This document shows, piece by piece, positions 39,779-51,894 of a stretch of DNA of 64,000 nucleotides; the first letter of the stretch is position 1, and each line of letters starts with the position of its first letter. The notes under the pieces were generated by a model. The model had not been told where the DNA came from and made no database searches. It worked only from the letters and a program-made list of their open reading frames with translations. The translations under genes were made by a program, and so were the position numbers. This stretch comes from Sabellastarte sp. h YS-2021 (taxonomy: Eukaryota; Annelida; Polychaeta; Sabellida; Sabellidae): assembly GCA_964017235.1 (NCBI GenBank), contig OZ024928.1, positions 90,205,566 through 90,269,565 on the forward strand, read 5' to 3'.

Positions 39779-42700
39779 CCTGGCCTCCCCTCATTTGGGG
39801 AATATCAGGTATATCACAATATTGCCAGTCTGAAGCCCCCCATTTAATTTCATGCTCGTTTCAACAATAAAGGGGGATATTTTAGGCACATTTGGAGCAT
39901 TACATGTCTGAACAGAAAATATTTAACCCCAATAATGCTGTTAAAATGGTCCAAAATAGATGTAAATCAGCCCAAACCAGTACTAAATATTACTCTGTAG
40001 CCACGAAACTTGGCCCAAAAATCACCTGCCACCCACTGAATCTGATTGCACAGGTTTCAGGATTACATCTGGTGTACCAGTGATGTCATATGTGTGAAAT
40101 AGGGTCCAGGAAGCCGAAAATACAGCCTCAGCTGACTGGCTCAGGATAGGCTGATATTTTCTCAGTTAAGGCAGGTTTAAGGTTGTAAACCACATTGTGT
40201 CCCACAGGAGTCGCCACTTGAATGAATTTTAGTAGTGTGTTCCTTCAGAAATGCATATGTAGTCCAAAGTACAGGTTCAGGGAGTGTAGGTGGCGAGGAT
40301 GTCATAAAATGCCAGATCAGTCAAAACCACCTCTTAAAGTTGATCAATCTTGCTGAAATTTTCACAGAAAACTCAGTTTATATCAAAGAATGAATTTGTA
40401 CTGGCCTGGTCCACTCGAGGGCCATATTAGGAATTTCATTTCCGGGGTGTGGGGGGGCCCCCTGGCCTCCCCTCATTTGGGGAATGTCAGGTATATCACA
40501 ATATTGCCAGTCTGAAGCCCCCCATTTAATTTCATGCTCGTTTCAACAATAAAGGGGAATATTTTAGGCACATTTGGAGCATTACATGTCTGAAGAGAAA
40601 ATATTTAACCCCAATAATGCTGTTAAAATGGTCCAAAATAGATGTAAATCAGCCCAAACCAGTACTAAATATTATTCTGTAGCCACGAAACTTGGCCCAA
40701 AAATCACCTGCCACCCACTGAATCTGATTGCACAGGTTTCAGGATTACATCTGGTGTACCAGTGATGTCATATGTGTGAAATAGGGTCCAGGAAGCCGAA
40801 AATACAGCCTCAGCTGGCTGGCTCAGGATAGGCTGATATTTTCTCAGTTAAGGCAGGTTTAAGGTTGTAAACCACATTGTGTCCCACAGGAGTCGCCACT
40901 TGAATGAATTTTAGTAGTGTGTTCCTTCAGAAATGCATATGTAGTCCAAACTACAGGTTCAGGGAGTGTAGGTGGCGAGTATGTCATAAAATACCAGATC
41001 AGTCAAAACCACCTCTTAAAGTTGATCAATCTTGCTGAAATTTTCACAGAAAACTCAGTTTATATCAAAGAATGAATTTGTACTGGCCTGGTCCACTCGA
41101 GGGCCATATTAGGAATTTCATTTCCGGGGTGTGGGGGGGCCCCTGGCCTCCCCTCATTTGGGGAATGTCAGGTATATCACAATATTGCCAGTCTGAAGCC
41201 CCCCATTTAATTTCATGCTCGTTTCAACAATAAAGGGGGATATTTTAGGCACATTTGGAGCATTACATGTCTGAACAGAAAATATTTAACCCCAATAATG
41301 CTGTTAAAATGGTCCAAAATAGATGTAAATCAGCCCAAACCAGTACTAAATATTACTCTGTAGCCACGAAACTTGGCCCAAAAATCACCTGCCACCCACT
41401 GAATCTGATTGCACAGGTTTCAGGATTACATCTGGTGTACCAGTGATGTCATATGTGTGAAATAGGGTCCAGGAAGCCGAAAATACAGCCTCAGCTGGCT
41501 GGCTCAGGATAGGCTGATATTTTCTCAGTTAAGGCAGGTTTAAGGTTGTAAACCATATTGTGTCCCACAGGAGTCGCCACTTGAATGAATTTTAGTAGTG
41601 TGTTCCTTCAGAAATGCATATGTAGTCCAAAGTACAGGTTCAGGGAGTGTAGGTGGCGAGGATGTCATAAAATGCCAGATCAGTCAAAACCACCTCTTAA
41701 AGTTGATCAATCTTGCTGAAATTTTCACAGAAAACTCAGTTTATATCAAAGAATGAATTTGTACTGGCCTGGTCCACTCGAGGGCCATATTAGGAATTTC
41801 ATTTCCGGGGTGTGGGGGGCCCCCTGGCCTCCCCTCATTTGGGGAATGTCAGGTATATCACAATATTGCCAGTCTGAAGCCCCCCATTTAATTTCATGCT
41901 CGTTTCAACAATAAAGGGGAATATTTTAGGCACATTTGGAGCATTATATGTCTGAACAGAAAATATTTAACCCCAATAATGCTGTTAAAATGGTCCAAAA
42001 TAGATGTAAATCAGCCCAAACCAGTACTAAATATTACTCTGTAGCCACGAAACTTGGCCCAAAAATCACCTGCCACCCACTGAATCTGATTGCACAGGTT
42101 TCAGGATTACATCTGGTGTACCAGTGATGTCATATGTGTGAAATAGGGTCCAGGAAGCCGAAAATACAGCCTCAGCTGGCTGGCTCAGGATAGGCTGATA
42201 TTTTCTCAGTTAAGGCAGGTTTAAGGTTGTAAACCACATTGTGTCCCACAGGAGTCGCCACTTGAATGAATTTTAGTAGTGTGTTCCTTCAGAAATGCAT
42301 ATGTAGTCCAAAGTACAGGTTCAGGGAGTGTAGGTGGCGAGGATGTCATAAAATGCCAGATCAGTCAAAACCACCTCTTAAAGTTGATCAATCTTGCTGA
42401 AATTTTCACAGAAAACTCAGTTTATATCAAAGAATGAATTTGTACTGGCCTGGTCCACTCGAGGGCTATATTGGGAATTTCATTTCCGGGGTGTGGGGGG
42501 GCCCCCTGGCCTCCCCTCATTTGGGGAATGTCAGGTATATCACAATATTGCCAGTCTGAAGCCCCCCATTTAATTTCATGCTCGTTTCAACAATAAAGGG
42601 GGATATTTTAGGCACATTTGGAGCATTACATGTCTGAACAGAAAATATTTAACCCCAATAATGCTGTTAAAATGGTCCAAAATAGATGTAAATCAGCCCA

Positions 42701-44539
42701 AACCAGTACTAAATATTACTCTGTAGCCACGAAACTTGGCCCAAAAATCACCTGCCACCCACTGAGTCTGATTGCACAGGTTTCAGGATTACATCTGGTG
42801 TACCAGTGATGTCATATGTGTGAAATAGGGTCCAGGAAGCCGAAAATACAGCCTCAGCTGGCTGGCTCAGGATAGGCTGATATTTTCTCAGTTAAGGCAG
42901 GTTTAAGGTTGTAAACCATATTGTGTCCCACAGGAGTCGCCACTTGAATGAATTTTAGTAGTGTGTTCCTTCAGAAATGCATATGTAGTCCAAAGTACAG
43001 GTTCAGGGAGTGTAGGTGGCGAGGATGTCATAAAATGCCAGATCAGTCAAAACCACCTCTTAAAGTTGATCAATCTTGCTGAAATTTTCACAGAAAACTC
43101 AGTTTATATCAAAGAATGAATTTGTACTGGCCTGGTCCACTCGAGGGCCATATTAGGAATTTCATTTCCGGGGTGTGGGGGGGCCCCCTGGCCTCCCCTC
43201 ATTTGGGGAATGTCAGGTATATCACAATATTGCCAGTCTGAAGCCCCCATTTAATTTCATGCTCGTTTCAACAATAAAGGGGGATATTTTAGGCACATTT
43301 GGAGCATTACATGTCTGAAGAGAAAATATTTAACCCCAATAATGCTGTTAAAATGGTCCAAAATAGATGTAAATCAGCCCAAACCAGTACTAAATATTAT
43401 TCTGTAGCCACGAAACTTGGCCCAAAAATCACCTGCCACCCACTGAATCTGATTGCACAGGTTTCAGGATTACATCTGGTGTACCAGTGATGTCATATGT
43501 GTGAAATAGGGTCCAGGAAGCCGAAAATACAGCCTCAGCTGGCTGGCTCAGGATAGGCTGATATTTTCTCAGTTAAGGCAGGTTTAAGGTTGTAAACCAC
43601 ATTGTGTCCCACAGGAGTCGCCACTTGAATGAATTTTAGTAGTGTGTTCCTTCAGAAATGCATATGTAGTCCAAACTACAGGTTCAGGGAGTGTAGGTGG
43701 CGAGTATGTCATAAAATACCAGATCAGTCAAAACCACCTCTTAAAGTTGATCAATCTTGCTGAAATTTTCACAGAAAACTCAGTTTATATCAAAGAATGA
43801 ATTTGTACTGGCCTGGTCCACTCGAGGGCCATATTAGGAATTTCATTTCCGGGGTGTGGGGGGCCCCCTGGCCTCCCCTCATTTGGGGAATGTCAGGTAT
43901 ATCACAATATTGCCAGTCTGAAGCCCCCCATTTAATTTCATGCTCGTTTCAACAATAAAGGGGGGATATTTTAGGCACATTTGGAGCATTACATGTCTGA
44001 ACAGAAAATATTTAACCCCAATAATGCTGTTAAAATGGTCCAAAATAGATGTAAATCAGCCCAAACCAGTACTAAATATTACTCTGTAGCCACGAAACTT
44101 GGCCCAAAAATCACCTGCCACCCACTGAATCTGATTGCACAGGTTTCAGGATTACATCTGGTGTACCAGTGATGTCATATGTGTGAAATAGGGTCCAGGA
44201 AGCCGAAAATACAGCCTCAGCTGGCTGGCTCAGGATAGGCTGATATTTTCTCAGTTAAGGCAGGTTTAAGGTTGTAAACCATATTGTGTCCCACAGGAGT
44301 CGCCACTTGAATGAATTTTAGTAGTGTGTTCCTTCAGAAATGCATATGTAGTCCAAAGTACAGGTTCAGGGAGTGTAGGTGGCGAGGATGTCATAAAATG
44401 CCAGATCAGTCAAAACCACCTCTTAAAGTTGATCAATCTTGCTGAAATTTTCACAGAAAACTCAGTTTATATCAAAGAATGAATTTGTACTGGCCTGGTC
44501 CACTCGAGGGCCATATTAGGAATTTCATTTCCGGGGTGT

Positions 44540-44560
44540 GGGGGGGGGGGGGGGGGGGGG
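44540..44560 (+). repeat. Expanded G tract, 21 G, in M66
   Basis: 21 G are followed by cc, at the same HOR position as the 28-G tract of M59. The 7-bp difference equals the length difference of the two HOR units. Confidence 0.9.
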
Positions 44561-47500
44561 CCTGGCCTCCCCTCATTTGGGGAATATCAGGTATATCACA
44601 ATATTGCCAGTCTGAAGCCCCCCATTTAATTTCATGCTCGTTTCAACAATAAAGGGGGATATTTTAGGCACATTTGGAGCATTACATGTCTGAACAGAAA
44701 ATATTTAACCCCAATAATGCTGTTAAAATGGTCCAAAATAGATGTAAATCAGCCCAAACCAGTACTAAATATTACTCTGTAGCCACGAAACTTGGCCCAA
44801 AAATCACCTGCCACCCACTGAATCTGATTGCACAGGTTTCAGGATTATATCTGGTGTACCAGTGATGTCATATGTGTGAAATAGGGTCCAGGAAGCCGAA
44901 AATACAGCCTCAGCTGACTGGCTCAGGATAGGCTGATATTTTCTCAGTTAAGGCAGGTTTAAGGTTGTAAACCACATTGTGTCCCACAGGAGTCGCCACT
45001 TGAATGAATTTTAGTAGTGTGTTCCTTCAGAAATGCATATGTAGTCCAAAGTACAGGTTCAGGGAGTGTAGGTGGCGAGGATGTCATAAAATGCCAGATC
45101 AGTCAAAACCACCTCTTAAAGTTGATCAATCTTGCTGAAATTTTCACAGAAAACTCAGTTTATATCAAAGAATGAATTTGTACTGGCCTGGTCCACTCGA
45201 GGGCCATATTAGGAATTTCATTTCCGGGGTGTGGGGGGGCCCCCTGGCCTCCCCTCATTTGGGGAATGTCAGGTATATCACAATATTGCCAGTCTGAAGC
45301 CCCCCATTTAATTTCATGCTCGTTTCAACAATAAAGGGGAATATTTTAGGCACATTTGGAGCATTACATGTCTGAAGAGAAAATATTTAACCCCAATAAT
45401 GCTGTTAAAATGGTCCAAAATAGATGTAAATCAGCCCAAACCAGTACTAAATATTATTCTGTAGCCACGAAACTTGGCCCAAAAATCACCTGCCACCCAC
45501 TGAATCTGATTGCACAGGTTTCAGGATTACATCTGGTGTACCAGTGATGTCATATGTGTGAAATAGGGTCCAGGAAGCCGAAAATACAGCCTCAGCTGGC
45601 TGGCTCAGGATAGGCTGATATTTTCTCAGTTAAGGCAGGTTTAAGGTTGTAAACCACATTGTGTCCCACAGGAGTCGCCACTTGAATGAATTTTAGTAGT
45701 GTGTTCCTTCAGAAATGCATATGTAGTCCAAACTACAGGTTCAGGGAGTGTAGGTGGCGAGTATGTCATAAAATACCAGATCAGTCAAAACCACCTCTTA
45801 AAGTTGATCAATCTTGCTGAAATTTTCACAGAAAACTCAGTTTATATCAAAGAATGAATTTGTACTGGCCTGGTCCACTCGAGGGCCATATTAGGAATTT
45901 CATTTCCGGGGTGTGGGGGGGCCCCTGGCCTCCCCTCATTTGGGGAATGTCAGGTATATCACAATATTGCCAGTCTGAAGCCCCCCATTTAATTTCATGC
46001 TCGTTTCAACAATAAAGGGGGATATTTTAGGCACATTTGGAGCATTACATGTCTGAACAGAAAATATTTAACCCCAATAATGCTGTTAAAATGGTCCAAA
46101 ATAGATGTAAATCAGCCCAAACCAGTACTAAATATTACTCTGTAGCCACGAAACTTGGCCCAAAAATCACCTGCCACCCACTGAATCTGATTGCACAGGT
46201 TTCAGGATTACATCTGGTGTACCAGTGATGTCATATGTGTGAAATAGGGTCCAGGAAGCCGAAAATACAGCCTCAGCTGGCTGGCTCAGGATAGGCTGAT
46301 ATTTTCTCAGTTAAGGCAGGTTTAAGGTTGTAAACCATATTGTGTCCCACAGGAGTCGCCACTTGAATGAATTTTAGTAGTGTGTTCCTTCAGAAATGCA
46401 TATGTAGTCCAAAGTACAGGTTCAGGGAGTGTAGGTGGCGAGGATGTCATAAAATGCCAGATCAGTCAAAACCACCTCTTAAAGTTGATCAATCTTGCTG
46501 AAATTTTCACAGAAAACTCAGTTTATATCAAAGAATGAATTTGTACTGGCCTGGTCCACTCGAGGGCCATATTAGGAATTTCATTTCCGGGGTGTGGGGG
46601 GCCCCCTGGCCTCCCCTCATTTGGGGAATGTCAGGTATATCACAATATTGCCAGTCTGAAGCCCCCCATTTAATTTCATGCTCGTTTCAACAATAAAGGG
46701 GAATATTTTAGGCACATTTGGAGCATTATATGTCTGAACAGAAAATATTTAACCCCAATAATGCTGTTAAAATGGTCCAAAATAGATGTAAATCAGCCCA
46801 AACCAGTACTAAATATTACTCTGTAGCCACGAAACTTGGCCCAAAAATCACCTGCCACCCACTGAATCTGATTGCACAGGTTTCAGGATTACATCTGGTG
46901 TACCAGTGATGTCATATGTGTGAAATAGGGTCCAGGAAGCCGAAAATACAGCCTCAGCTGGCTGGCTCAGGATAGGCTGATATTTTCTCAGTTAAGGCAG
47001 GTTTAAGGTTGTAAACCACATTGTGTCCCACAGGAGTCGCCACTTGAATGAATTTTAGTAGTGTGTTCCTTCAGAAATGCATATGTAGTCCAAAGTACAG
47101 GTTCAGGGAGTGTAGGTGGCGAGGATGTCATAAAATGCCAGATCAGTCAAAACCACCTCTTAAAGTTGATCAATCTTGCTGAAATTTTCACAGAAAACTC
47201 AGTTTATATCAAAGAATGAATTTGTACTGGCCTGGTCCACTCGAGGGCTATATTGGGAATTTCATTTCCGGGGTGTGGGGGGGCCCCCTGGCCTCCCCTC
47301 ATTTGGGGAATGTCAGGTATATCACAATATTGCCAGTCTGAAGCCCCCCATTTAATTTCATGCTCGTTTCAACAATAAAGGGGGATATTTTAGGCACATT
47401 TGGAGCATTACATGTCTGAACAGAAAATATTTAACCCCAATAATGCTGTTAAAATGGTCCAAAATAGATGTAAATCAGCCCAAACCAGTACTAAATATTA

Positions 47501-47954
47501 CTCTGTAGCCACGAAACTTGGCCCAAAAATCACCTGCCACCCACTGAGTCTGATTGCACAGGTTTCAGGATTACATCTGGTGTACCAGTGATGTCATATG
47601 TGTGAAATAGGGTCCAGGAAGCCGAAAATACAGCCTCAGCTGGCTGGCTCAGGATAGGCTGATATTTTCTCAGTTAAGGCAGGTTTAAGGTTGTAAACCA
47701 TATTGTGTCCCACAGGAGTCGCCACTTGAATGAATTTTAGTAGTGTGTTCCTTCAGAAATGCATATGTAGTCCAAAGTACAGGTTCAGGGAGTGTAGGTG
47801 GCGAGGATGTCATAAAATGCCAGATCAGTCAAAACCACCTCTTAAAGTTGATCAATCTTGCTGAAATTTTCACAGAAAACTCAGTTTATATCAAAGAATG
47901 AATTTGTACTGGCCTGGTCCACTCGAGGGCCATATTAGGAATTTCATTTCCGGG

Positions 47955-47993
47955 GTGTGTGTGTGTGTGTGTGTGTGTGTGGGGGGGGGGGGG
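47955..47993 (+). repeat. Compound microsatellite (GT)13 G13 in M71
   Basis: Thirteen GT units at 47955-47980 are followed by 13 G and ccc. Alternating GT can adopt Z-DNA, and long G runs can form quadruplexes; neither is shown here. Confidence 0.9.
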
Positions 47994-48662
47994 CCCTGGC
48001 CTCCCCTCATTTGGGGAATGTCAGGTATATCACAATATTGCCAGTCTGAAGCCCCCCATTTAATTTCATGCTCGTTTCAACAATAAAGGGGGATATTTTA
48101 GGCACATTTGGAGCATTACATGTCTGAACAGAAAATATTTAACCCCAATAATGCTGTTAAAATGGTCCAAAATAGATGTAAATCAGCCCAAACCAGTACT
48201 AAATATTACTCTGTAGCCACGAAACTTGGCCCAAAAATCACCTGCCACCCACTGAATCTGATTGCACAGGTTTCAGGATTACATCTGGTGTACCAGTGAT
48301 GTCATATGTGTGAAATAGGGTCCAGGAAGCCGAAAATACAGCCTCAGCTGGCTGGCTCAGGATAGGCTGATATTTTCTCAGTTAAGGCAGGTTTAAGGTT
48401 GTAAAACATATTGTGTCCCACAGGAGTCGCCACTTGAATGAATTTTAGTAGTGTGTTCCTTCAGAAATGCATATGTAGTCCAAAGTACAGGTTCAGGGAG
48501 TGTAGGTGGCGAGGATGTCATAAAATGCCAGATCAGTCAAAACCACCTCTTAAAGTTGATCAATCTTGCTGAAATTTTCACAGAAAACTCAGTTTATATC
48601 AAAGAATGAATTTGTACTGGCCTGGTCCACTCGAGGGCCATATTAGGAATTTCATTTCCGGG

Positions 48663-48674
48663 GTGTGTGTGTGT

Positions 48675-48705
<31 letters not shown>

Positions 48706-48711
48706 GGGGGG
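48663..48711 (+). repeat. Compound microsatellite (GT)13 G23 in M72
   Basis: Thirteen GT units at 48663-48688 are followed by 23 G and a single c. It makes M72 the longest monomer of the window at 716 bp. Confidence 0.9.
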
Positions 48712-50059
48712 CTGGCCTCCCCTCATTTGGGGAATGTCAGGTATATCACAATATTGCCAGTCTGAAGCCCCCCATTTAATTTCATGCTCGTTTCAACAAT
48801 AAAGGGGGATATTTTAGGCACATTTGGAGCATTACATGTCTGAACAGAAAATATTTAACCCCAATAATGCTGTTAAAATGGTCCAAAATAGATGTAAATC
48901 AGCCCAAACCAGTACTAAATATTACTCTGTAGCCACGAAACTTGGCCCAAAAATCACCTGCCACCCACTGAATCTGATTGCACAGGTTTCAGGATTACAT
49001 CTGGTGTACCAGTGATGTCATATGTGTGAAATAGGGTCCAGGAAGCCGAAAATACAGCCTCAGCTGGCTGGCTCAGGATAGGCTGATATTTTCTCAGTTA
49101 AGGCAGGTTTAAGGTTGTAAACCACATTGTGTCCCACAGGAGTCGCCACTTGAATGAATTTTAGTAGTGTGTTCCTTCAGAAATGCATATGTAGTCCAAA
49201 GTACAGGTTCAGGGAGTGTAGGTGGCGAGGATGTCATAAAATGCCAGATCAGTCAAAACCACCTCTTAAAGTTGATCAATCTTGCTGAAATTTTCACAGA
49301 AAACTCAGTTTATATCAAAGAATGAATTTGTACTGGCCTGGTCCACTCGAGGGCCATATTAGGAATTTCATTTCCGGGGTGTGGGGGGCCCCCTGGCCTC
49401 CCCTCATTTGGGGAATGTCAGGTATATCACAATATTGCCAGTCTGAAGCCCCCCATTTAATTTCATGCTCGTTTCAACAATAAAGGGGGATATTTTAGGC
49501 ACATTTGGAGCATTACATGTCTGAACAGAAAATATTTAACCCCAATAATGCTGTTAAAATGGTCCAGAATAGATGTAAATCAGCCCAAACCAGTACTAAA
49601 TATTACTCTGTAGCCACGAAACTTGGCCCAAAAATCACCTGCCACCCACTGAATCTGATTGCACAGGTTTCAGGATTACATCTGGTGTACCAGTGATGTC
49701 ATATGTGTGAAATAGGGTCCAGGAAGCCGAAAATACAGCCTCAGCTGGCTGGCTCAGGATAGGCTGATATTTTCTCAGTTAAGGCAGGTTTAAGGTTGTA
49801 AACCATATTGTGTCCCACAGGAGTCGCCACTTGAATGAATTTTAGTAGTGTGTTCCTTCAGAAATGCATATGTAGTCCAAAGTACAGGTTCAGGGAGTGT
49901 AGGTGGCGAGGATGTCATAAAATGCCAGATCAGTCAAAACCACCTCTTAAAGTTGATCAATCTTGCTGAAATTTTCACAGAAAACTCAGTTTATATCAAA
50001 GAATGAATTTGTACTGGCCTGGTCCACTCGAGGGCCATATTAGGAATTTCATTTCCGGG

Positions 50060-50067
50060 GTGTGTGT

Positions 50068-50098
<31 letters not shown>

Positions 50099-50099
50099 G
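50060..50099 (+). repeat. Compound microsatellite (GT)11 G18 in M74
   Basis: Eleven GT units at 50060-50081 are followed by 18 G and ccc. It is the HOR counterpart of the tract in M71. Confidence 0.9.
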
Positions 50100-50768
50100 C
50101 CCTGGCCTCCCCTCATTTGGGGAATGTCAGGTATATCACAATATTGCCAGTCTGAAGCCCCCCATTTAATTTCATGCTCGTTTCAACAATAAAGGGGGAT
50201 ATTTTAGGCACATTTGGAGCATTACATGTCTGAACAGAAAATATTTAACCCCAATAATGCTGTTAAAATGGTCCAAAATAGATGTAAATCAGCCCAAACC
50301 AGTACTAAATATTACTCTGTAGCCACGAAACTTGGCCCAAAAATCACCTGCCACCCACTGAATCTGATTGCACAGGTTTCAGGATTACATCTGGTGTACC
50401 AGTGATGTCATATGTGTGAAATAGGGTCCAGGAAGCCGAAAATACAGCCTCAGCTGGCTGGCTCAGGATAGGCTGATATTTTCTCAGTTAAGGCAGGTTT
50501 AAGGTTGTAAAACATATTGTGTCCCACAGGAGTCGCCACTTGAATGAATTTTAGTAGTGTGTTCCTTCAGAAATGCATATGTAGTCCAAAGTACAGGTTC
50601 AGGGAGTGTAGGTGGCGAGGATGTCATAAAATGCCAGATCAGTCAAAACCACCTCTTAAAGTTGATCAATCTTGCTGAAATTTTCACAGAAAACTCAGTT
50701 TATATCAAAGAATGAATTTGTACTGGCCTGGTCCACTCGAGGGCCATATTAGGAATTTCATTTCCGGG

Positions 50769-50780
50769 GTGTGTGTGTGT

Positions 50781-50811
<31 letters not shown>
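50769..50811 (+). repeat. Compound microsatellite (GT)6 G31 in M75
   Basis: Six GT units are followed by 31 G and a single c, the longest G run in the window. It is the HOR counterpart of the tract in M72, with fewer GT and more G. Confidence 0.9.
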
Positions 50812-51894
50812 CTGGCCTCCCCTCATTTGGGGAATGTCAGGTATATCACAATATTGCCAGTCTGAAGCCCCCCATTTAATTTCATGCTCGTTTCAACAAT
50901 AAAGGGGGATATTTTAGGCACATTTGGAGCATTACATGTCTGAACAGAAAATATTTAACCCCAATAATGCTGTTAAAATGGTCCAAAATAGATGTAAATC
51001 AGCCCAAACCAGTACTAAATATTACTCTGTAGCCACGAAACTTGGCCCAAAAATCACCTGCCACCCACTGAATCTGATTGCACAGGTTTCAGGATTACAT
51101 CTGGTGTACCAGTGATGTCATATGTGTGAAATAGGGTCCAGGAAGCCGAAAATACAGCCTCAGCTGGCTGGCTCAGGATAGGCTGATATTTTCTCAGTTA
51201 AGGCAGGTTTAAGGTTGTAAACCACATTGTGTCCCACAGGAGTCGCCACTTGAATGAATTTTAGTAGTGTGTTCCTTCAGAAATGCATATGTAGTCCAAA
51301 GTACAGGTTCAGGGAGTGTAGGTGGCGAGGATGTCATAAAATGCCAGATCAGTCAAAACCACCTCTTAAAGTTGATCAATCTTGCTGAAATTTTCACAGA
51401 AAACTCAGTTTATATCAAAGAATGAATTTGTACTGGCCTGGTCCACTCGAGGGCCATATTAGGAATTTCATTTCCGGGGTGTGGGGGGCCCCCTGGCCTC
51501 CCCTCATTTGGGGAATGTCAGGTATATCACAATATTGCCAGTCTGAAGCCCCCCATTTAATTTCATGCTCGTTTCAACAATAAAGGGGGATATTTTAGGC
51601 ACATTTGGAGCATTACATGTCTGAACAGAAAATATTTAACCCCAATAATGCTGTTAAAATGGTCCAGAATAGATGTAAATCAGCCCAAACCAGTACTAAA
51701 TATTACTCTGTAGCCACGAAACTTGGCCCAAAAATCACCTGCCACCCACTGAATCTGATTGCACAGGTTTCAGGATTACATCTGGTGTACCAGTGATGTC
51801 ATATGTGTGAAATAGGGTCCAGGAAGCCGAAAATACAGCCTCAGCTGGCTGGCTCAGGATAGGCTGATATTTTCTCAGTTAAGGCAGGTTTAAG

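Larger units (their letters stand above)
38119..47689 (+). repeat. HOR domain 6: two near-identical 7-monomer units
   Basis: Units are 38119-42907 (4,789 bp) and 42908-47689 (4,782 bp). In order the monomers are: catatt/G7/C5 with gaagaga; B type with aaaggggggatat; long-G with aatatcagg and cagctgactgg; gaagaga with aaaggggaatat; B type with G7C4; a copy with gcattatatg; and a copy with gggctatattggg and cactgagtctg. The 7-bp length difference equals the difference between the two long G runs (28 and 21). The only other difference I noticed is acatctgg against atatctgg in the third monomer. Confidence 0.9.
47690..51894 (+). repeat. HOR domain 7: two 3-monomer units with GT/G microsatellites
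   Basis: Units are 47690-49794 and 49795-51894. Each has a catatt copy whose tract is a GT repeat followed by G and ccc, then a gtaaaacatatt copy with a GT repeat followed by a longer G run and a single c, then a cacatt copy with G6C5 and tccagaatag. Apart from tract lengths the two units look almost the same. Confidence 0.85.

Noticed and set aside
47898-48086. 62-codon frame through the GT/G microsatellite in M71
   Set aside because: The translated alternating cysteine-valine and glycine runs simply reflect the GT and G repeats.
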